Assembly: GCF_920984665.1 (NCBI RefSeq) | Contig: NZ_CAKLBP010000010.1 | Location: forward strand, 34,555-98,554 | From: Pedobacter sp. Leaf170 | Lineage (GTDB): Bacteria; Bacteroidota; Bacteroidia; Sphingobacteriales; Sphingobacteriaceae | Reading direction: 5' to 3' | DNA: 64,000 bases | Shown: positions 53,041 to 62,493 of the stretch, one piece after another | Position numbering within the stretch: the first letter of the stretch is position 1 | Layout of the letters: the number at the start of each line of letters is the position of its first letter | Position numbers and translations under genes: made by a program | The notes under the pieces: model-generated | Databases searched by the model: none | Seen by the model: the letters and a program-made list of their open reading frames with translations, nothing else | Told to the model about the DNA's origin: nothing

Positions 53041-53116
53041 TTAGAAGAAAAATAGTTAAATCAATTAAACAAAAAAACAGTCCCGATTATTAATTTAACC
53101 GGGACTGTTTTTGTTA
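53035..53116 (+). repeat. Exact 82-bp duplicate of the recA 3' end and terminator
   Basis: The sequence from GATAAATTAGAAG through the terminator is identical to 52631-52712. It includes the last recA codons (DKLEEK), the stop codon, the spacer and the 53075-53113 hairpin with its T-run. It directly adjoins the last unit of the 93-bp array. The sequences after the two copies are alike but diverged (GTTATGGCTTTTT versus GTTAAAGCCTCTTTT). Confidence 0.92.
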
Positions 53117-53132
53117 AAGCCTCTTTTAAAAT

Positions 53133-53330
53133 TTAGTTCTGACTAAAAATGGCATTAAAATCTTTGGTTACATATACAATAACCAGTATAGCTGCAATTA
53201 ATAGAGCGCCTAAAATAATTACGCCCCAACTTCCCTTCAACTTATTTTTGTCTTTTCTAATTAGATAATATAAAATTCCCATCAAAGGAATTGCACAAAC
53301 TATCCAAAATACTAATGATGCTCCAGTCAT
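53133..53330 (-). CDS. Small two-helix membrane protein (PLDc_N-like)
   Basis: The product has 65 residues. It has two hydrophobic helices (about 5-23 and 36-56) separated by a basic turn, RKDKNKLKGSWG. WIVCAIPLMGILYYLIRKD resembles the short N-terminal membrane region found in cardiolipin-synthase-like proteins and in free-standing small proteins (PLDc_N), but there is no catalytic domain. It lies between the duplicated recA terminator and tsaD. The frame looks real because of its length and hydrophobic pattern; the function is unknown. Confidence 0.5.
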   Translation of the reverse strand: MTGASLVFWIVCAIPLMGILYYLIRKDKNKLKGSWGVIILGALLIAAILVIVYVTKDFNAIFSQN

Positions 53331-53456
53331 ATAATTTTATTAGTCCGAAGTCAGAAAACCTGAAATCGGGAGATTTTATTGGTTAAATAACAATAACCAA
53401 AGTTCAATTTTTAAGTAACAATTAATCAATTCCATAGTTAAGCAATTAACCAACCA

Positions 53457-54458
53457 TCAAAACTCCATTCTTGCTAAAGGCGAAACATCCTGGCCAACGA
53501 AATCTTGTTTTAAAAATTTATGGTAGCCTGCAATTGCAATCATACCTGCATTATCGGTACAATATTGGAAAGCAGGTATGTAAACATTACAGCCTAAATC
53601 AACAGCTGTTTGCTCCAACGTATTTCTTAAACCAGAGTTTGCCGAAACTCCACCAGCTATGGCCACTTCTTTGATATTGTATTGCTTTGCTGCTTTTTTT
53701 AGCTTATTCATCAAAATCTGAATAATACTATGTTGAACTGAAGCACAAATATCGTTTAAATTTTCTGCAATAAAATTAGGGTTTTCCTTTTCCTGCTTAC
53801 GTATAAAATACAATATGGATGTTTTAAAACCACTAAAGCTAAAGTTTAAATCTGCAATCTGCGGCTCGGCAAATTTATAGGCTTGTGGATTCCCTAATTT
53901 GGCATGTTTATCAATTAACGGCCCACCCGGATAAGGAAGCTGCAATATTTTAGCTGTTTTATCGAATGCTTCACCGGCTGCATCATCTAAAGTTTCGCCA
54001 ACAATTTCCATATCGAAATAATCTCTTATTAAAACGATTTGTGTATGACCACCGGAAACAGTTAAGCACAAAAACGGAAAATTTGGTTTTGGCTCATCAA
54101 TAAAATGCGCTAATATGTGCGCATGCATGTGATTGACAGAAATTAGCGGTATATTTAACGCTAATGCAAATGATTTTGCAAAGGATACACCTACAAGGAG
54201 TGAGCCTAATAAGCCCGGTCCTTGAGTAAAAGCAACGGCGCTTATGTCCTGTTTTGTAACCTTAGCATTCAATAATGCCTGTTGTACAGCAGGCACTATA
54301 TTTTGTTGATGTACCCTTGAAGCTAATTCAGGGATTACGCCACCATAATTTTCATGAATTGTTTGGTTTGCAATAACATTGGCCGTAATTTTGCCGTTGT
54401 TACAAATAGCAACCGAAGTATCATCGCAAGAGGACTCTATAGCAAGTATAATAGACAA
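53457..54458 (-). CDS. tsaD: tRNA threonylcarbamoyladenosine (t6A37) transferase subunit TsaD
   Basis: The product has 333 residues. It transfers the threonylcarbamoyl group from TC-AMP to A37 of tRNAs that read ANN codons. LAIESSCDDTSVAI near the start, the metal ligands in NHMHAH (110-114), the SGGHTQIV segment, and AIAGGVSANSGLR in the ATPase fold are all present. GGPLIDKHAKLGN is typical. The length is normal. The start lies less than 30 bp from the divergent TamB-like gene. Confidence 0.96.
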   Translation of the reverse strand: MSIILAIESSCDDTSVAICNNGKITANVIANQTIHENYGGVIPELASRVHQQNIVPAVQQALLNAKVTKQDISAVAFTQGPGLLGSLLVGVSFAKSFALALNIPLISVNHMHAHILAHFIDEPKPNFPFLCLTVSGGHTQIVLIRDYFDMEIVGETLDDAAGEAFDKTAKILQLPYPGGPLIDKHAKLGNPQAYKFAEPQIADLNFSFSGFKTSILYFIRKQEKENPNFIAENLNDICASVQHSIIQILMNKLKKAAKQYNIKEVAIAGGVSANSGLRNTLEQTAVDLGCNVYIPAFQYCTDNAGMIAIAGYHKFLKQDFVGQDVSPLARMEF

Positions 54459-54484
54459 ATTATTTTTATTTAAGCTGCAAAATT

Positions 54485-57400
54485 ATTAAAAAACTATTTA
54501 AAATACTCCTTTGGGTAATCGCATCAATACTTTTGCTGCTTGCGCTTCTTGTTTTTTCGCTACAGTTTAAACCTGTTCAAACGTTTTTTGCAAAAAAAGC
54601 AGCAGCTTACTTATCCAAAGAATTAAATACAACTGTTTCTATTAAAAGCCTGTATATCAAGCCATTTAAATCAATTGTACTTGAAGATTTTTTACTACTC
54701 GACCTTCAAAAAGACACTCTATTAAGTACACCAACATTGATGGTAGATATCAATCAATTATCACTTGAGAAAAGAATAATTGATATTAACACCATACAAC
54801 TCAATAACGGGCAATTCTATTTAAAAGATTTCAAAGATAATTCTTCTAACCTCGATTTCATTATTAATTATTTTGATGATGGTAAGGTTACTGTAAAGAA
54901 AAAGAAAAAGCCTTACGAAATTGACTTTGGCAGAATAATCGTTAACAACTTAGCTTTTAAATACAAAAACTACAAAGCTAAAGATACCGTTCAAGGAAGT
55001 AGCGTAAACTTTGATAACGTTGATGTGAAAAACATGAGCGTTATTTTAGAAGGCTTGGACACTAAAAATCATCTTCTAAAAACAAATATTAAAAACCTTA
55101 CATTAAGAGAGCGTAGTGGTTTTTATTTGAAAAATTTAACTGCAGAAACAACTGTTGATAGTAATGCGATTGAGCTAAAAAATTTATCGTTAATAACCAA
55201 TCAAAGTAGACTTACGGATTACTTCAGAATGCAATTTAAAAGTTTTAAAGACTTTAACCATTACATTGATAATGTTAGAATGAAGGCTATTTTTAAAGAT
55301 AGTCACATTTCATCGAAAGACGTAGCCTACTTTGCACCCGAGCTAAACACGATGAAAATGGAATTGGATGTTGATGGCCAGATTACTGGTTTGGTAAACA
55401 ATCTGAAAGCAAGAAAGCTATCTATTAAATCGGGAAAGGCAACGTACATAAAAGGCGATTTTGTAATTAAAGGTTTACCGAAGTGGGAAGAAACCTTTAT
55501 GGATTTGAAAATTGAGATGGCCGGAACGAATAAGACAGACCTGGATGAAGTTTTGGCAGGAATTACCGGTAAGAAAAAGAAACTTGTTCCAAGCATTGTT
55601 AGCAAATTTGGCAACATAAACTTTAACGGCAGTTTTACCGGTTTTCAAAACGATTTTATAGCTTATGGTGAGTTTAAAACCAAATTGGGTAGAATTGTTT
55701 CGGATGTTAATATGAAGATAGACAAGAATGATGTTCCTTCATACACCGGTAATGTTAAAACCTACGATTTTAATATAGGCAACCTCCTGGATGAAAAAAG
55801 TTTAGGTCGTATTTCATCATCATTATATGTAAAAGGCCGTGGTACGGAACTTAAAGAACTTACTGAGAAAATTGATGGTAAAATTGACTACATAGATTTT
55901 AATAATTACAGATACAGAAACGTAAAAATCAATGGCACTTTTGATAAAAAATATTTCGACGGGAAACTAACCATCAACGATAAAAATATTAAACTAGATT
56001 TTGATGGCGGAGTTAACTTAAACCCAAAATTACCTGTATTTAATTTTAATGCCACAATAACTGGTGCCAGGTTAAAAGCTTTGCATTTATTAAAAGATTC
56101 TCTTCGGGTAGATGCCAAATTCAACACCAATTTTTCGGGAACAGATTTAAATAATATTGAAGGCCGATTAAGGATACAGGAAATAGTTCTGAAGAATCCT
56201 AAAGGAACCTACAGCATAGATTCAGTTGAGCTTACCGCAAACGGCAGTGGTGTAGACCGCCACTTAACCATTAAATCGGATATTTTAGATGCAAGTATTG
56301 ATGGAAAATATGATTTAAACTCTATCGGTTCTTATTACAAAGCGATTGCTAAAACTTATGTTCCATCCTTCCAAACACAAATTATAAAGTTTAAGGAACA
56401 AATTTTTCAGTTTAATTTAAAGATTAAACGTTTTGAGCCACTTGCACAACTCGTTTCCCCCGGCTTAGAATTATCTGAAGGCGCAAACTTTATTGGCAAT
56501 TTCGATTCACGCAATAATACCGCAACATTAAATGGTTTTATCAAAAATTTGAAGTATCAAGGTGTTGTTGTAAACAATATTATTATTGATGAGAACACAA
56601 CACCAGAACAGCTTCAGCTCAATGTAACATCAGATAGGGTTCAACTTAATGATAGCTTATTTGTTAAGGACTTTAACGTTTCAAATATTCTGAGAAATGA
56701 TAGTTTGGCTTTTAACATTAAAACATCAAGTGCTGATGAAGCCAACAAACTAGATTTAAACGGACTTGTTGAGTTTACCAAAAACCAAGATACCACAGCA
56801 CGGCTAAGCATTTTACCCTCTATCCTACAAATAAACCGTGAAGAATGGAGAATTCAGGAAAAGGTTCGTATTGTTTTGAATAATGGTAAAACAGAAATTA
56901 AAAACTTCGACTTAACTAATGATAAGCAACAAATTACGGTTGATGGTTTAATATCTGAAGACCCGAAAGATTTATTAGCCGTTGGTTTTAAAGATTTCAA
57001 CCTAAAAACTATTAATTTCTTTACTAAGGGATTTGGGGTTAAACTCGCTGGAAATGTAAATGGTAAAACCAATTTATACGGAATTTTAAAATCTCCGAGA
57101 GTTAATGATGATATTAAAATTGACTCTTTAAACTTTAATGATATTTACATTGGAACGCTTACTGATACTTCTTCATTTAACGAGGGTAATAAAATAAATG
57201 TTTATACCAGAATTATAGCAGATGATTCTGAAACATTTAAAGTAACCGGCGGCATAGATTTGAAACAAAAAGAATTGGATTTAAATGTTAAGATGGACGA
57301 AAGTAAGCTTACCATTTTTGAGCCCTTTGTTAAACAGCTTGTATCGAACTTAAAAGGCAACGTTTCTTCTGATTTGACCATTAAAGGTAAACTTGACGAC

Positions 57401-58954
57401 CCTAAAATTAATGGAACGCTCTCTTTAGATAAAGGGCAATTAATGGTAAATTACTTAAAAACTACCTATGTAATTACCGATAAGGTTAATGTAGAAAACA
57501 GCATTATAACACTTGACAATTTTAGATTGCAGGATTTAGAAGGCCATGAAGCAGTTGCCAATGGAAGCGTAGATTTAAATAATATAGACGACCCAACCCT
57601 TAATGTTAAAGTTGACGCTCAAAGTTTTATGGCGTTAAATACAACCTCAAAAGATAATTCGGTTTACTTCGGTAAAGCATACGGAACGGGCGTTTTTAAA
57701 TTTACTGGCCCTACGAGTAAAATGAAAATCGATATTAAGGCGAAAACAGAAAAGGGAACTGTTTTCAATCTTCCGCTTAATAGCTCAGAAACCGTATCTG
57801 ATAAAGATTTTATCAACTTCATTAGCCGAGACTCAGCAAAAGTTGTTAAAAAGGTTACCACATTTGATGGCTTAACCTTAACATTTAAATTAACCATCGA
57901 CCCAAACACTACGGCTAACATTTTTACAACGCTTGGTAATCTGAGCGGTAAAGGTAACGCAGAATTAAACCTAAACATTAATAGCCTGGGCGATTTTGAA
58001 ATGTCGGGTGATTACATTATTGAAACCGGAAGTTTTGACTTTACAGCTCAAGAGGTTATCAATAAGAAATTCGAAATCAGACAAGGTGGAACGATTAGGT
58101 GGACAGGTAACCCGACCGCGGCACAAATTAATTTAAAGGCGGTTTATGCACTTCGTGCGAACCTGAATGAGCTTTACAAGGCTGCTAACCGCGATGCGAG
58201 TAGCAATGCCAATCAAAGGGTAAATACTGAAGTAGAAATGGGTTTAACTGGTTTGTTATTGCAACCAGATATTAAGCTCGACATTAACTTCCCTGCCCAA
58301 CCGGCAATTAAAGAAGAGCTTCAAACTTATTTTAGCGACCAAAATAATTTAAACTTACAGGCTTTCAGTTTAATTATAAGAAGGAGTTTTGCGCCAGGAA
58401 ATGGTGGAGAATCAATTGGAAAACAATTGGGTTCGAGTGTATCTAGTACTGCAACTGAACTTGTTTTTAACCAGTTTAACAATGTGCTTTCATCGTTAAA
58501 CTTAAATTTTGTCGATTTAAACGTTAAATCGTTAAGTGAAGCCAACGCATCATTTAAATTCTTTAACGACAGGCTTGTAATTAATGCTGGTATTGTTGAC
58601 AGAAATAGCTTAAATGATTTTACGGTAATCGATTTTTCTAAGAATGTTGGTAGCGAAGTAGAGGCTTTATTCCTGATAAGAAAAGATGGAAGTTTAATTG
58701 GTAAACTGGCGAATAAACCACCAACGCAACAAAGTATATTCCTTAATAGCGGTATCAGTTCTACTGCAAATGTAACTTCAGTTGGAATCGTTTATACCCA
58801 ACAATTCGATACATTTAAAGAATTTTTACAGAAATTATCTGGTGCTTACAGAAGAAATTTGAAAAGAAAATCAGCTGAACAGCCTGTTAAAACTAATCGC
58901 AGTATAAATAAAGAAGCGATTATAAATCAGAATAAAAATAATCCAAGAAGGTAA
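54485..58954 (+). CDS. Second TamB-like (DUF490) protein, probable ATT start
   Basis: A protein of about 1489 residues if translation starts at ATT 54485 (KKLFKILLWVIASILLL...). There is no ATG, GTG or TTG between the upstream in-frame stop (54452) and TTG 54533, which would cut into the membrane anchor. The N-terminus lines up with the anchor of the paralogue at 6.2 kb (KILLW-IAS in both). A long beta-strand-rich periplasmic body is followed by a C-terminal TamB domain (about 1130-1440) and a basic tail. It is likely another inter-membrane transport protein. No Omp85 gene is adjacent, so its partner must be elsewhere or shared. Confidence 0.82.
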   Translation: MKKLFKILLWVIASILLLLALLVFSLQFKPVQTFFAKKAAAYLSKELNTTVSIKSLYIKPFKSIVLEDFLLLDLQKDTLLSTPTLMVDINQLSLEKRIIDINTIQLNNGQFYLKDFKDNSSNLDFIINYFDDGKVTVKKKKKPYEIDFGRIIVNNLAFKYKNYKAKDTVQGSSVNFDNVDVKNMSVILEGLDTKNHLLKTNIKNLTLRERSGFYLKNLTAETTVDSNAIELKNLSLITNQSRLTDYFRMQFKSFKDFNHYIDNVRMKAIFKDSHISSKDVAYFAPELNTMKMELDVDGQITGLVNNLKARKLSIKSGKATYIKGDFVIKGLPKWEETFMDLKIEMAGTNKTDLDEVLAGITGKKKKLVPSIVSKFGNINFNGSFTGFQNDFIAYGEFKTKLGRIVSDVNMKIDKNDVPSYTGNVKTYDFNIGNLLDEKSLGRISSSLYVKGRGTELKELTEKIDGKIDYIDFNNYRYRNVKINGTFDKKYFDGKLTINDKNIKLDFDGGVNLNPKLPVFNFNATITGARLKALHLLKDSLRVDAKFNTNFSGTDLNNIEGRLRIQEIVLKNPKGTYSIDSVELTANGSGVDRHLTIKSDILDASIDGKYDLNSIGSYYKAIAKTYVPSFQTQIIKFKEQIFQFNLKIKRFEPLAQLVSPGLELSEGANFIGNFDSRNNTATLNGFIKNLKYQGVVVNNIIIDENTTPEQLQLNVTSDRVQLNDSLFVKDFNVSNILRNDSLAFNIKTSSADEANKLDLNGLVEFTKNQDTTARLSILPSILQINREEWRIQEKVRIVLNNGKTEIKNFDLTNDKQQITVDGLISEDPKDLLAVGFKDFNLKTINFFTKGFGVKLAGNVNGKTNLYGILKSPRVNDDIKIDSLNFNDIYIGTLTDTSSFNEGNKINVYTRIIADDSETFKVTGGIDLKQKELDLNVKMDESKLTIFEPFVKQLVSNLKGNVSSDLTIKGKLDDPKINGTLSLDKGQLMVNYLKTTYVITDKVNVENSIITLDNFRLQDLEGHEAVANGSVDLNNIDDPTLNVKVDAQSFMALNTTSKDNSVYFGKAYGTGVFKFTGPTSKMKIDIKAKTEKGTVFNLPLNSSETVSDKDFINFISRDSAKVVKKVTTFDGLTLTFKLTIDPNTTANIFTTLGNLSGKGNAELNLNINSLGDFEMSGDYIIETGSFDFTAQEVINKKFEIRQGGTIRWTGNPTAAQINLKAVYALRANLNELYKAANRDASSNANQRVNTEVEMGLTGLLLQPDIKLDINFPAQPAIKEELQTYFSDQNNLNLQAFSLIIRRSFAPGNGGESIGKQLGSSVSSTATELVFNQFNNVLSSLNLNFVDLNVKSLSEANASFKFFNDRLVINAGIVDRNSLNDFTVIDFSKNVGSEVEALFLIRKDGSLIGKLANKPPTQQSIFLNSGISSTANVTSVGIVYTQQFDTFKEFLQKLSGAYRRNLKRKSAEQPVKTNRSINKEAIINQNKNNPRR

Positions 58955-58957
58955 GGT

Positions 58958-59060
58958 TTGTTACCGGTTGCCTATTATGAGTTGCCCGTTTGTTTGGGTG
59001 CGTAATAGAAAGTTGTCGGTTGAATAAAGACTACACAACCTACAACTCCCTAACAGATAA
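58958..59060. repeat. Heptanucleotide-periodic island 6 (weak)
   Basis: GTTACCG GTTGCCT ATTATGA GTTGCCC GTTTGTT lead into a different register ending ACTACAC AACCTAC AACTCCC TAACAGA. The pattern is again forward units followed by reverse-complement-like units. It is degenerate, so less certain than islands 3 and 4. Confidence 0.45.
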
Positions 59061-59104
59061 TAATTATTGAAGCCAGACCGGCAAACTGTAACTGATAATA
59101 AAAC

Positions 59105-60316
59105 TTATCCTTTCATAATGGAATGACCCATTTTATCTCTTTTGGTTTTCAGGTAGCGCTCGTTGTGTACATTACTTTCAATTTCGATTGGAATATTTTC
59201 TACAACCTCTAAGCCATAGCCAATTAAGCCGGCACGCTTTGTTGGGTTATTGCTCATTAATCGCATTTTAGTTACGCCATGTAGTCTTAAAATTTGTGCA
59301 CCAACGCCATAATCGCGTTCATCGCCTTTAAAGCCTAATTTAATATTGGCTTCAACGGTATCAAAGCCAGCATCCTGCAAATTATAAGAACGTAGTTTAT
59401 TAATAAGTCCGATACCACGACCTTCCTGATTCATGTATACCACCACACCTTTTCCTTCTTTCTCAATCATCTCTAAAGCCTTGTGTAACTGCGGACCGCA
59501 ATCGCAACGGCATGAACCAAAAATATCGCCGGTTACGCAAGAACTATGTACACGAGCTAAAATTGGCTCTCCTTCGTTCCACTCTCCTTTTGAAATGGCC
59601 AAATGTGTTGCATTATTATCCAATTGAGTGTAGGCCGTCATTTTAAAATCACCCCATGCAGTTGGCAAATCAATGCTAACCTCTTGTTTTACCAGGCTAT
59701 CAATCGTTAACCGGTAAGCAATTAAATCTTCAATAGAAATAATTTTTAATTGGTGCTGCTCAGCGATTTTAAATAAATCGGGCAAGCGAGCCATTTCTCC
59801 ATCTTCTTTTAATATCTCTACCAAAACTCCTGCAGGTTTAAAACCAGCAAGTCTGGCTAAATCAACTGCAGCTTCTGTATGTCCTGCCCGTCTGATAACG
59901 CCGCCCTCTTTTGCTCTTAACGGGAAAATATGTCCTGGTCGGCCAAGCTCATCCGGGTTGGTATTTGGATTTGCAAGTGCAAGCATAGTTTTAGAACGGT
60001 CGCTCGCTGAAATACCCGTTGTGCAACCATGACCAACTAAATCAACGGAGACCGTAAAATTTGTTTCATAGGCTGCAGTATTTTTGCCCACCATTAAATT
60101 AAGATTCAGCTCATCGCAACGCTCCTCTGTTAAAGGCGCACAGATTAAGCCACGACCGTAGGTAGCCATAAAATTAATTACCTCTGGTGTTGCATTTTCT
60201 GCAGCAGTTAAGAAGTCGCCTTCGTTTTCTCTATCTTCATCATCTACAACGATGATTACTTTACCGGCTTTGATGTCTTCAATAGCCTCTTGTATAGTAT
60301 TTAATTTTGCTTGCAT
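59105..60316 (-). CDS. ribBA: Bifunctional 3,4-dihydroxy-2-butanone-4-phosphate synthase / GTP cyclohydrolase II
   Basis: The product has 403 residues and catalyses the first steps of both branches of riboflavin synthesis. The RibB half (about 1-205) has DDEDRENEGDF (25-35) and RRAGHTEAAVDL. The RibA half (about 206-403) has zinc ligands C260, C271 and C273 (HSSCVTGDIFGSCRCDCG), the EGRGIGL segment and a conserved LMSNNPTKRAGL. Both halves look complete. No FMN riboswitch was recognised upstream. A minus-strand -7 box is at 60375-60382. Confidence 0.96.
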   Translation of the reverse strand: MQAKLNTIQEAIEDIKAGKVIIVVDDEDRENEGDFLTAAENATPEVINFMATYGRGLICAPLTEERCDELNLNLMVGKNTAAYETNFTVSVDLVGHGCTTGISASDRSKTMLALANPNTNPDELGRPGHIFPLRAKEGGVIRRAGHTEAAVDLARLAGFKPAGVLVEILKEDGEMARLPDLFKIAEQHQLKIISIEDLIAYRLTIDSLVKQEVSIDLPTAWGDFKMTAYTQLDNNATHLAISKGEWNEGEPILARVHSSCVTGDIFGSCRCDCGPQLHKALEMIEKEGKGVVVYMNQEGRGIGLINKLRSYNLQDAGFDTVEANIKLGFKGDERDYGVGAQILRLHGVTKMRLMSNNPTKRAGLIGYGLEVVENIPIEIESNVHNERYLKTKRDKMGHSIMKG

Positions 60317-60374
60317 TTTATATAAAGTACAAATTGCCTTTCATCCGATAATTACATCTTCGATTGGATTGATA

Positions 60375-60382
60375 CAAAGGTA
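60375..60382 (-). promoter_or_regulatory. Promoter -7 box for ribBA
   Basis: The minus strand reads TACCTTTG, an exact TAnnTTTG match, about 60 bp before the ribBA start. The -33 element is not clear. Confidence 0.5.
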
Positions 60383-60439
60383 CAACCTTATTGAGCAATA
60401 TAATGCAGAATATATCATTTGTAAGTAAATGATATGTAC

Positions 60440-61864
60440 CTACTTTTGCTTTATCCTCAATAGTTTGATAAAAAATTGTTTATAATAATTTACATCGAAT
60501 AAAGCCGAATCTACAGTTGCTTTGTAGGTTAAAAACACGGCTAATGGTGTTAAAATAATGAAGGCAATCCACATCCCAAATATTGGATTTATATTTCCCT
60601 CACGGGCAGATTTCTCAGCAACGGTAGTGATGATGTGGTATATCAAGAAAAACACAACAGCAATTACAACTGGTAAGCCCATTCCTCCTTTTCTGATAAT
60701 TGCCCCAAGTGGCGCACCAATAAAAAACAGCAAAATACAGGATGCGGCAAGCGTAAATTTCCGTTGATATTCTACACTTGTAAAAATAATTTCGCCTTTT
60801 AAATCTTCCTGAACGGGTGCACCATAATCTAACCCCTGTTTCATATTCGATGCTACAGTTGCTGCATTTTGAACGCTCTGTAACCTAAATCCATTTGGAA
60901 TATTTTTAAGAATATCCTTATCAATTTTTTTGGGTGCTATTTTTATTTTGCTGTAACCCAAAGCAACATTACTTTGTTTAAAATTGTTGCCTAAATTACG
61001 AGCCCTATTCAAGTTTATGGTATCCATCTTTTTAACTAATGAATCCCTTTTTCTATCAATGCCATCAAGATTTAACATAACCGTATTGTTGCCAAAACTA
61101 CCTTGATCTGTTTTCTGCATATCAAAAGAGGCCATATCAAACTTTGGTTCTGTCTGCTTAAAACGGCTTCTGTACATAATTTGTCTCGGGTTATACACAC
61201 CACCTGAACTTGCTTGCTCCTCGTAGGTTACGCCGTTTTTTAAATTAAAAATCAGGTATTTACCATCCGGAGATTTATTAAGCTCACCTTCTTTAGCCAA
61301 AATAACTTTTGGGATTCCATTGGTACCCTTATGATCGTAAATCATAATGCCATACATTTTCCCGTCTTCATCTTTACTATCTACACGAATGGAGTAATCG
61401 GGAATACTATTATTGAAAACGCCAGGTTTAATAAGGAAGGCCAGTTTTTTATTCCTAACATCGAACATTAAAGAATAAAATTTGAGGTTGGCTTTTGGTA
61501 AAATGTAGTTGGAAAATAAAAACGACCCAGCTGTTAACATTAATATAAGCACCAACAATGGCTGCATGGCTTTTTGTAAAGAAATACCTGCTGATTTTAT
61601 GGCTACAAGCTCATAATTTTCGCCAAGAGTACCAAAAGTCATGATAGAGGAGAGCAACACGGATAGCGGCAAGGCCATGGAGATTTGCACCATCGATTGA
61701 TAGTACATCAGTTCGATAATGGTGTACCATTCGAAACCCTTGCCAATCAGATCATCTACATATTTGAACAGAAAAAACATCAGCAAGATAAACATCACAA
61801 CGAAAAATGTTGCAAAGAATGGCCTGATGAATGATTTTATAATTAGAAGATGTATCTTTTTCAC
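60440..61864 (-). CDS. LptF/LptG-family lipopolysaccharide export permease (YjgP/YjgQ)
   Basis: The product has 474 residues. Three membrane segments at the N-terminus (about 10-120) include FLFKYVDDLIGKGFEWYTI and the coupling segment TFGTLGENYELVAIKSAGIS. A periplasmic jellyroll-like domain (about 125-370) follows, with an inserted Lys/Asn-rich stretch (about 250-330) that looks lineage-specific. Three C-terminal membrane segments include FFIGAPLGAIIRKGGMGLPV. This is the LptF/G plan: the protein forms the membrane part of the LptB2FG transporter that extracts LPS. Which of F or G it is cannot be told. The partner genes are elsewhere. Confidence 0.88.
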   Translation of the reverse strand: MKKIHLLIIKSFIRPFFATFFVVMFILLMFFLFKYVDDLIGKGFEWYTIIELMYYQSMVQISMALPLSVLLSSIMTFGTLGENYELVAIKSAGISLQKAMQPLLVLILMLTAGSFLFSNYILPKANLKFYSLMFDVRNKKLAFLIKPGVFNNSIPDYSIRVDSKDEDGKMYGIMIYDHKGTNGIPKVILAKEGELNKSPDGKYLIFNLKNGVTYEEQASSGGVYNPRQIMYRSRFKQTEPKFDMASFDMQKTDQGSFGNNTVMLNLDGIDRKRDSLVKKMDTINLNRARNLGNNFKQSNVALGYSKIKIAPKKIDKDILKNIPNGFRLQSVQNAATVASNMKQGLDYGAPVQEDLKGEIIFTSVEYQRKFTLAASCILLFFIGAPLGAIIRKGGMGLPVVIAVVFFLIYHIITTVAEKSAREGNINPIFGMWIAFIILTPLAVFLTYKATVDSALFDVNYYKQFFIKLLRIKQK

Positions 61865-61893
61865 CTTACAAAGGTAAACAATGCATATTTATT

Positions 61894-62274
61894 TTATGCA
61901 CCCAAAACACTTATAAGGTAATCAATCTGGTTATCCCAAATCAATTTCTTTTCAGCAAGAAGATCGTCTGTTGTAAAATCGGTAATGGCTAGTGCTACAT
62001 CGTTGGTTAGTTCGTCTTGCACAATTTCCATTTCAAAATAGCATTGCGGTTCATCATCAAGCCACTTAAACTTCACTAATTTGTTCTCTTTTACCGAAAT
62101 TAGCTTTGCTTTTAATTGTTCATCATCCCAGGTAAATGTGTAAACCTGATCGCGAAAATTAACATCATCTGCAAACCATTGTGATAAGCCATTTGGCTCA
62201 CTAATAAAGCTATACAAAATTCGTGGCGACGATTTAACCTCGTACTCAAGCGTAAATTTTTTCTTTTCTGCCAT
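61894..62274 (-). CDS. START-like (SRPBCC-fold) domain protein
   Basis: The product has 126 residues. FTLEYEVKSSPRILYSFISEPNGLSQWFADDVNF is the usual start of an AHSA1/START-like domain: a first strand, then a helix with the W(F) that closes the pocket. KFKWLDDEPQCYFEMEIVQD and a final long helix (about 108-124) complete the helix-grip fold. It may bind a small hydrophobic molecule or act as a co-chaperone-like module, but no ligand can be named. It lies about 30 bp upstream of the LptF/G gene on the same strand, so the two may be co-transcribed. Confidence 0.8.
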   Translation of the reverse strand: MAEKKKFTLEYEVKSSPRILYSFISEPNGLSQWFADDVNFRDQVYTFTWDDEQLKAKLISVKENKLVKFKWLDDEPQCYFEMEIVQDELTNDVALAITDFTTDDLLAEKKLIWDNQIDYLISVLGA

Positions 62275-62347
62275 GTTAATTCATTGCCCGAATACTACCG
62301 CGGACTATTTTTTTAATTTTATTTTTTTAAAGAAAGGTAATTTATTC

Positions 62348-62355
62348 TATATTTG
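62348..62355 (+). promoter_or_regulatory. Promoter -7 box for tRNA-Met
   Basis: TATATTTG, an exact TAnnTTTG match, about 57 bp before the first base of the tRNA. Confidence 0.55.
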
Positions 62356-62411
62356 CAACTCCAAAAAATAACCACCTAAATATTTGATAATATAAGCAAA
62401 TATTTTTACCC

Positions 62412-62485
62412 GGCGGGGTAGCTCAGATGGTTAGAGCGCAGGATTCATAACCCTGAGGTCGGCAGTTCGATCCTGCTCCCCGCTA
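62412..62485 (+). tRNA. tRNA-Met (CAT anticodon), elongator type
   Basis: A 74-nt cloverleaf with acceptor stem GGCGGGG/CCCCGCT, D arm GCTC...GAGC, anticodon stem CAGGA/CCCTG with loop TTCATAA, and T arm GGCAG-TTCGATC-CTGCT with discriminator A. The paired first acceptor base (not the C1-A72 mismatch of initiators) and the lack of three G-C pairs in the anticodon stem indicate elongator methionine. A tRNA-Ile2 with modified C34 is a less likely alternative. CCA is not encoded. Confidence 0.95.
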
Positions 62486-62493
62486 CTTGATTA

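Noticed and set aside
52846..53055. A 69-residue gene made of two 31-residue repeats after recA
   Set aside because: It starts only at a TTG inside the repeat, the first unit is out of frame, and the end is the copied recA tail. It is explained by the repeat.
60317..60439. FMN riboswitch ahead of ribBA
   Set aside because: None of the conserved RFN-element segments are present; only a -7 box is seen.
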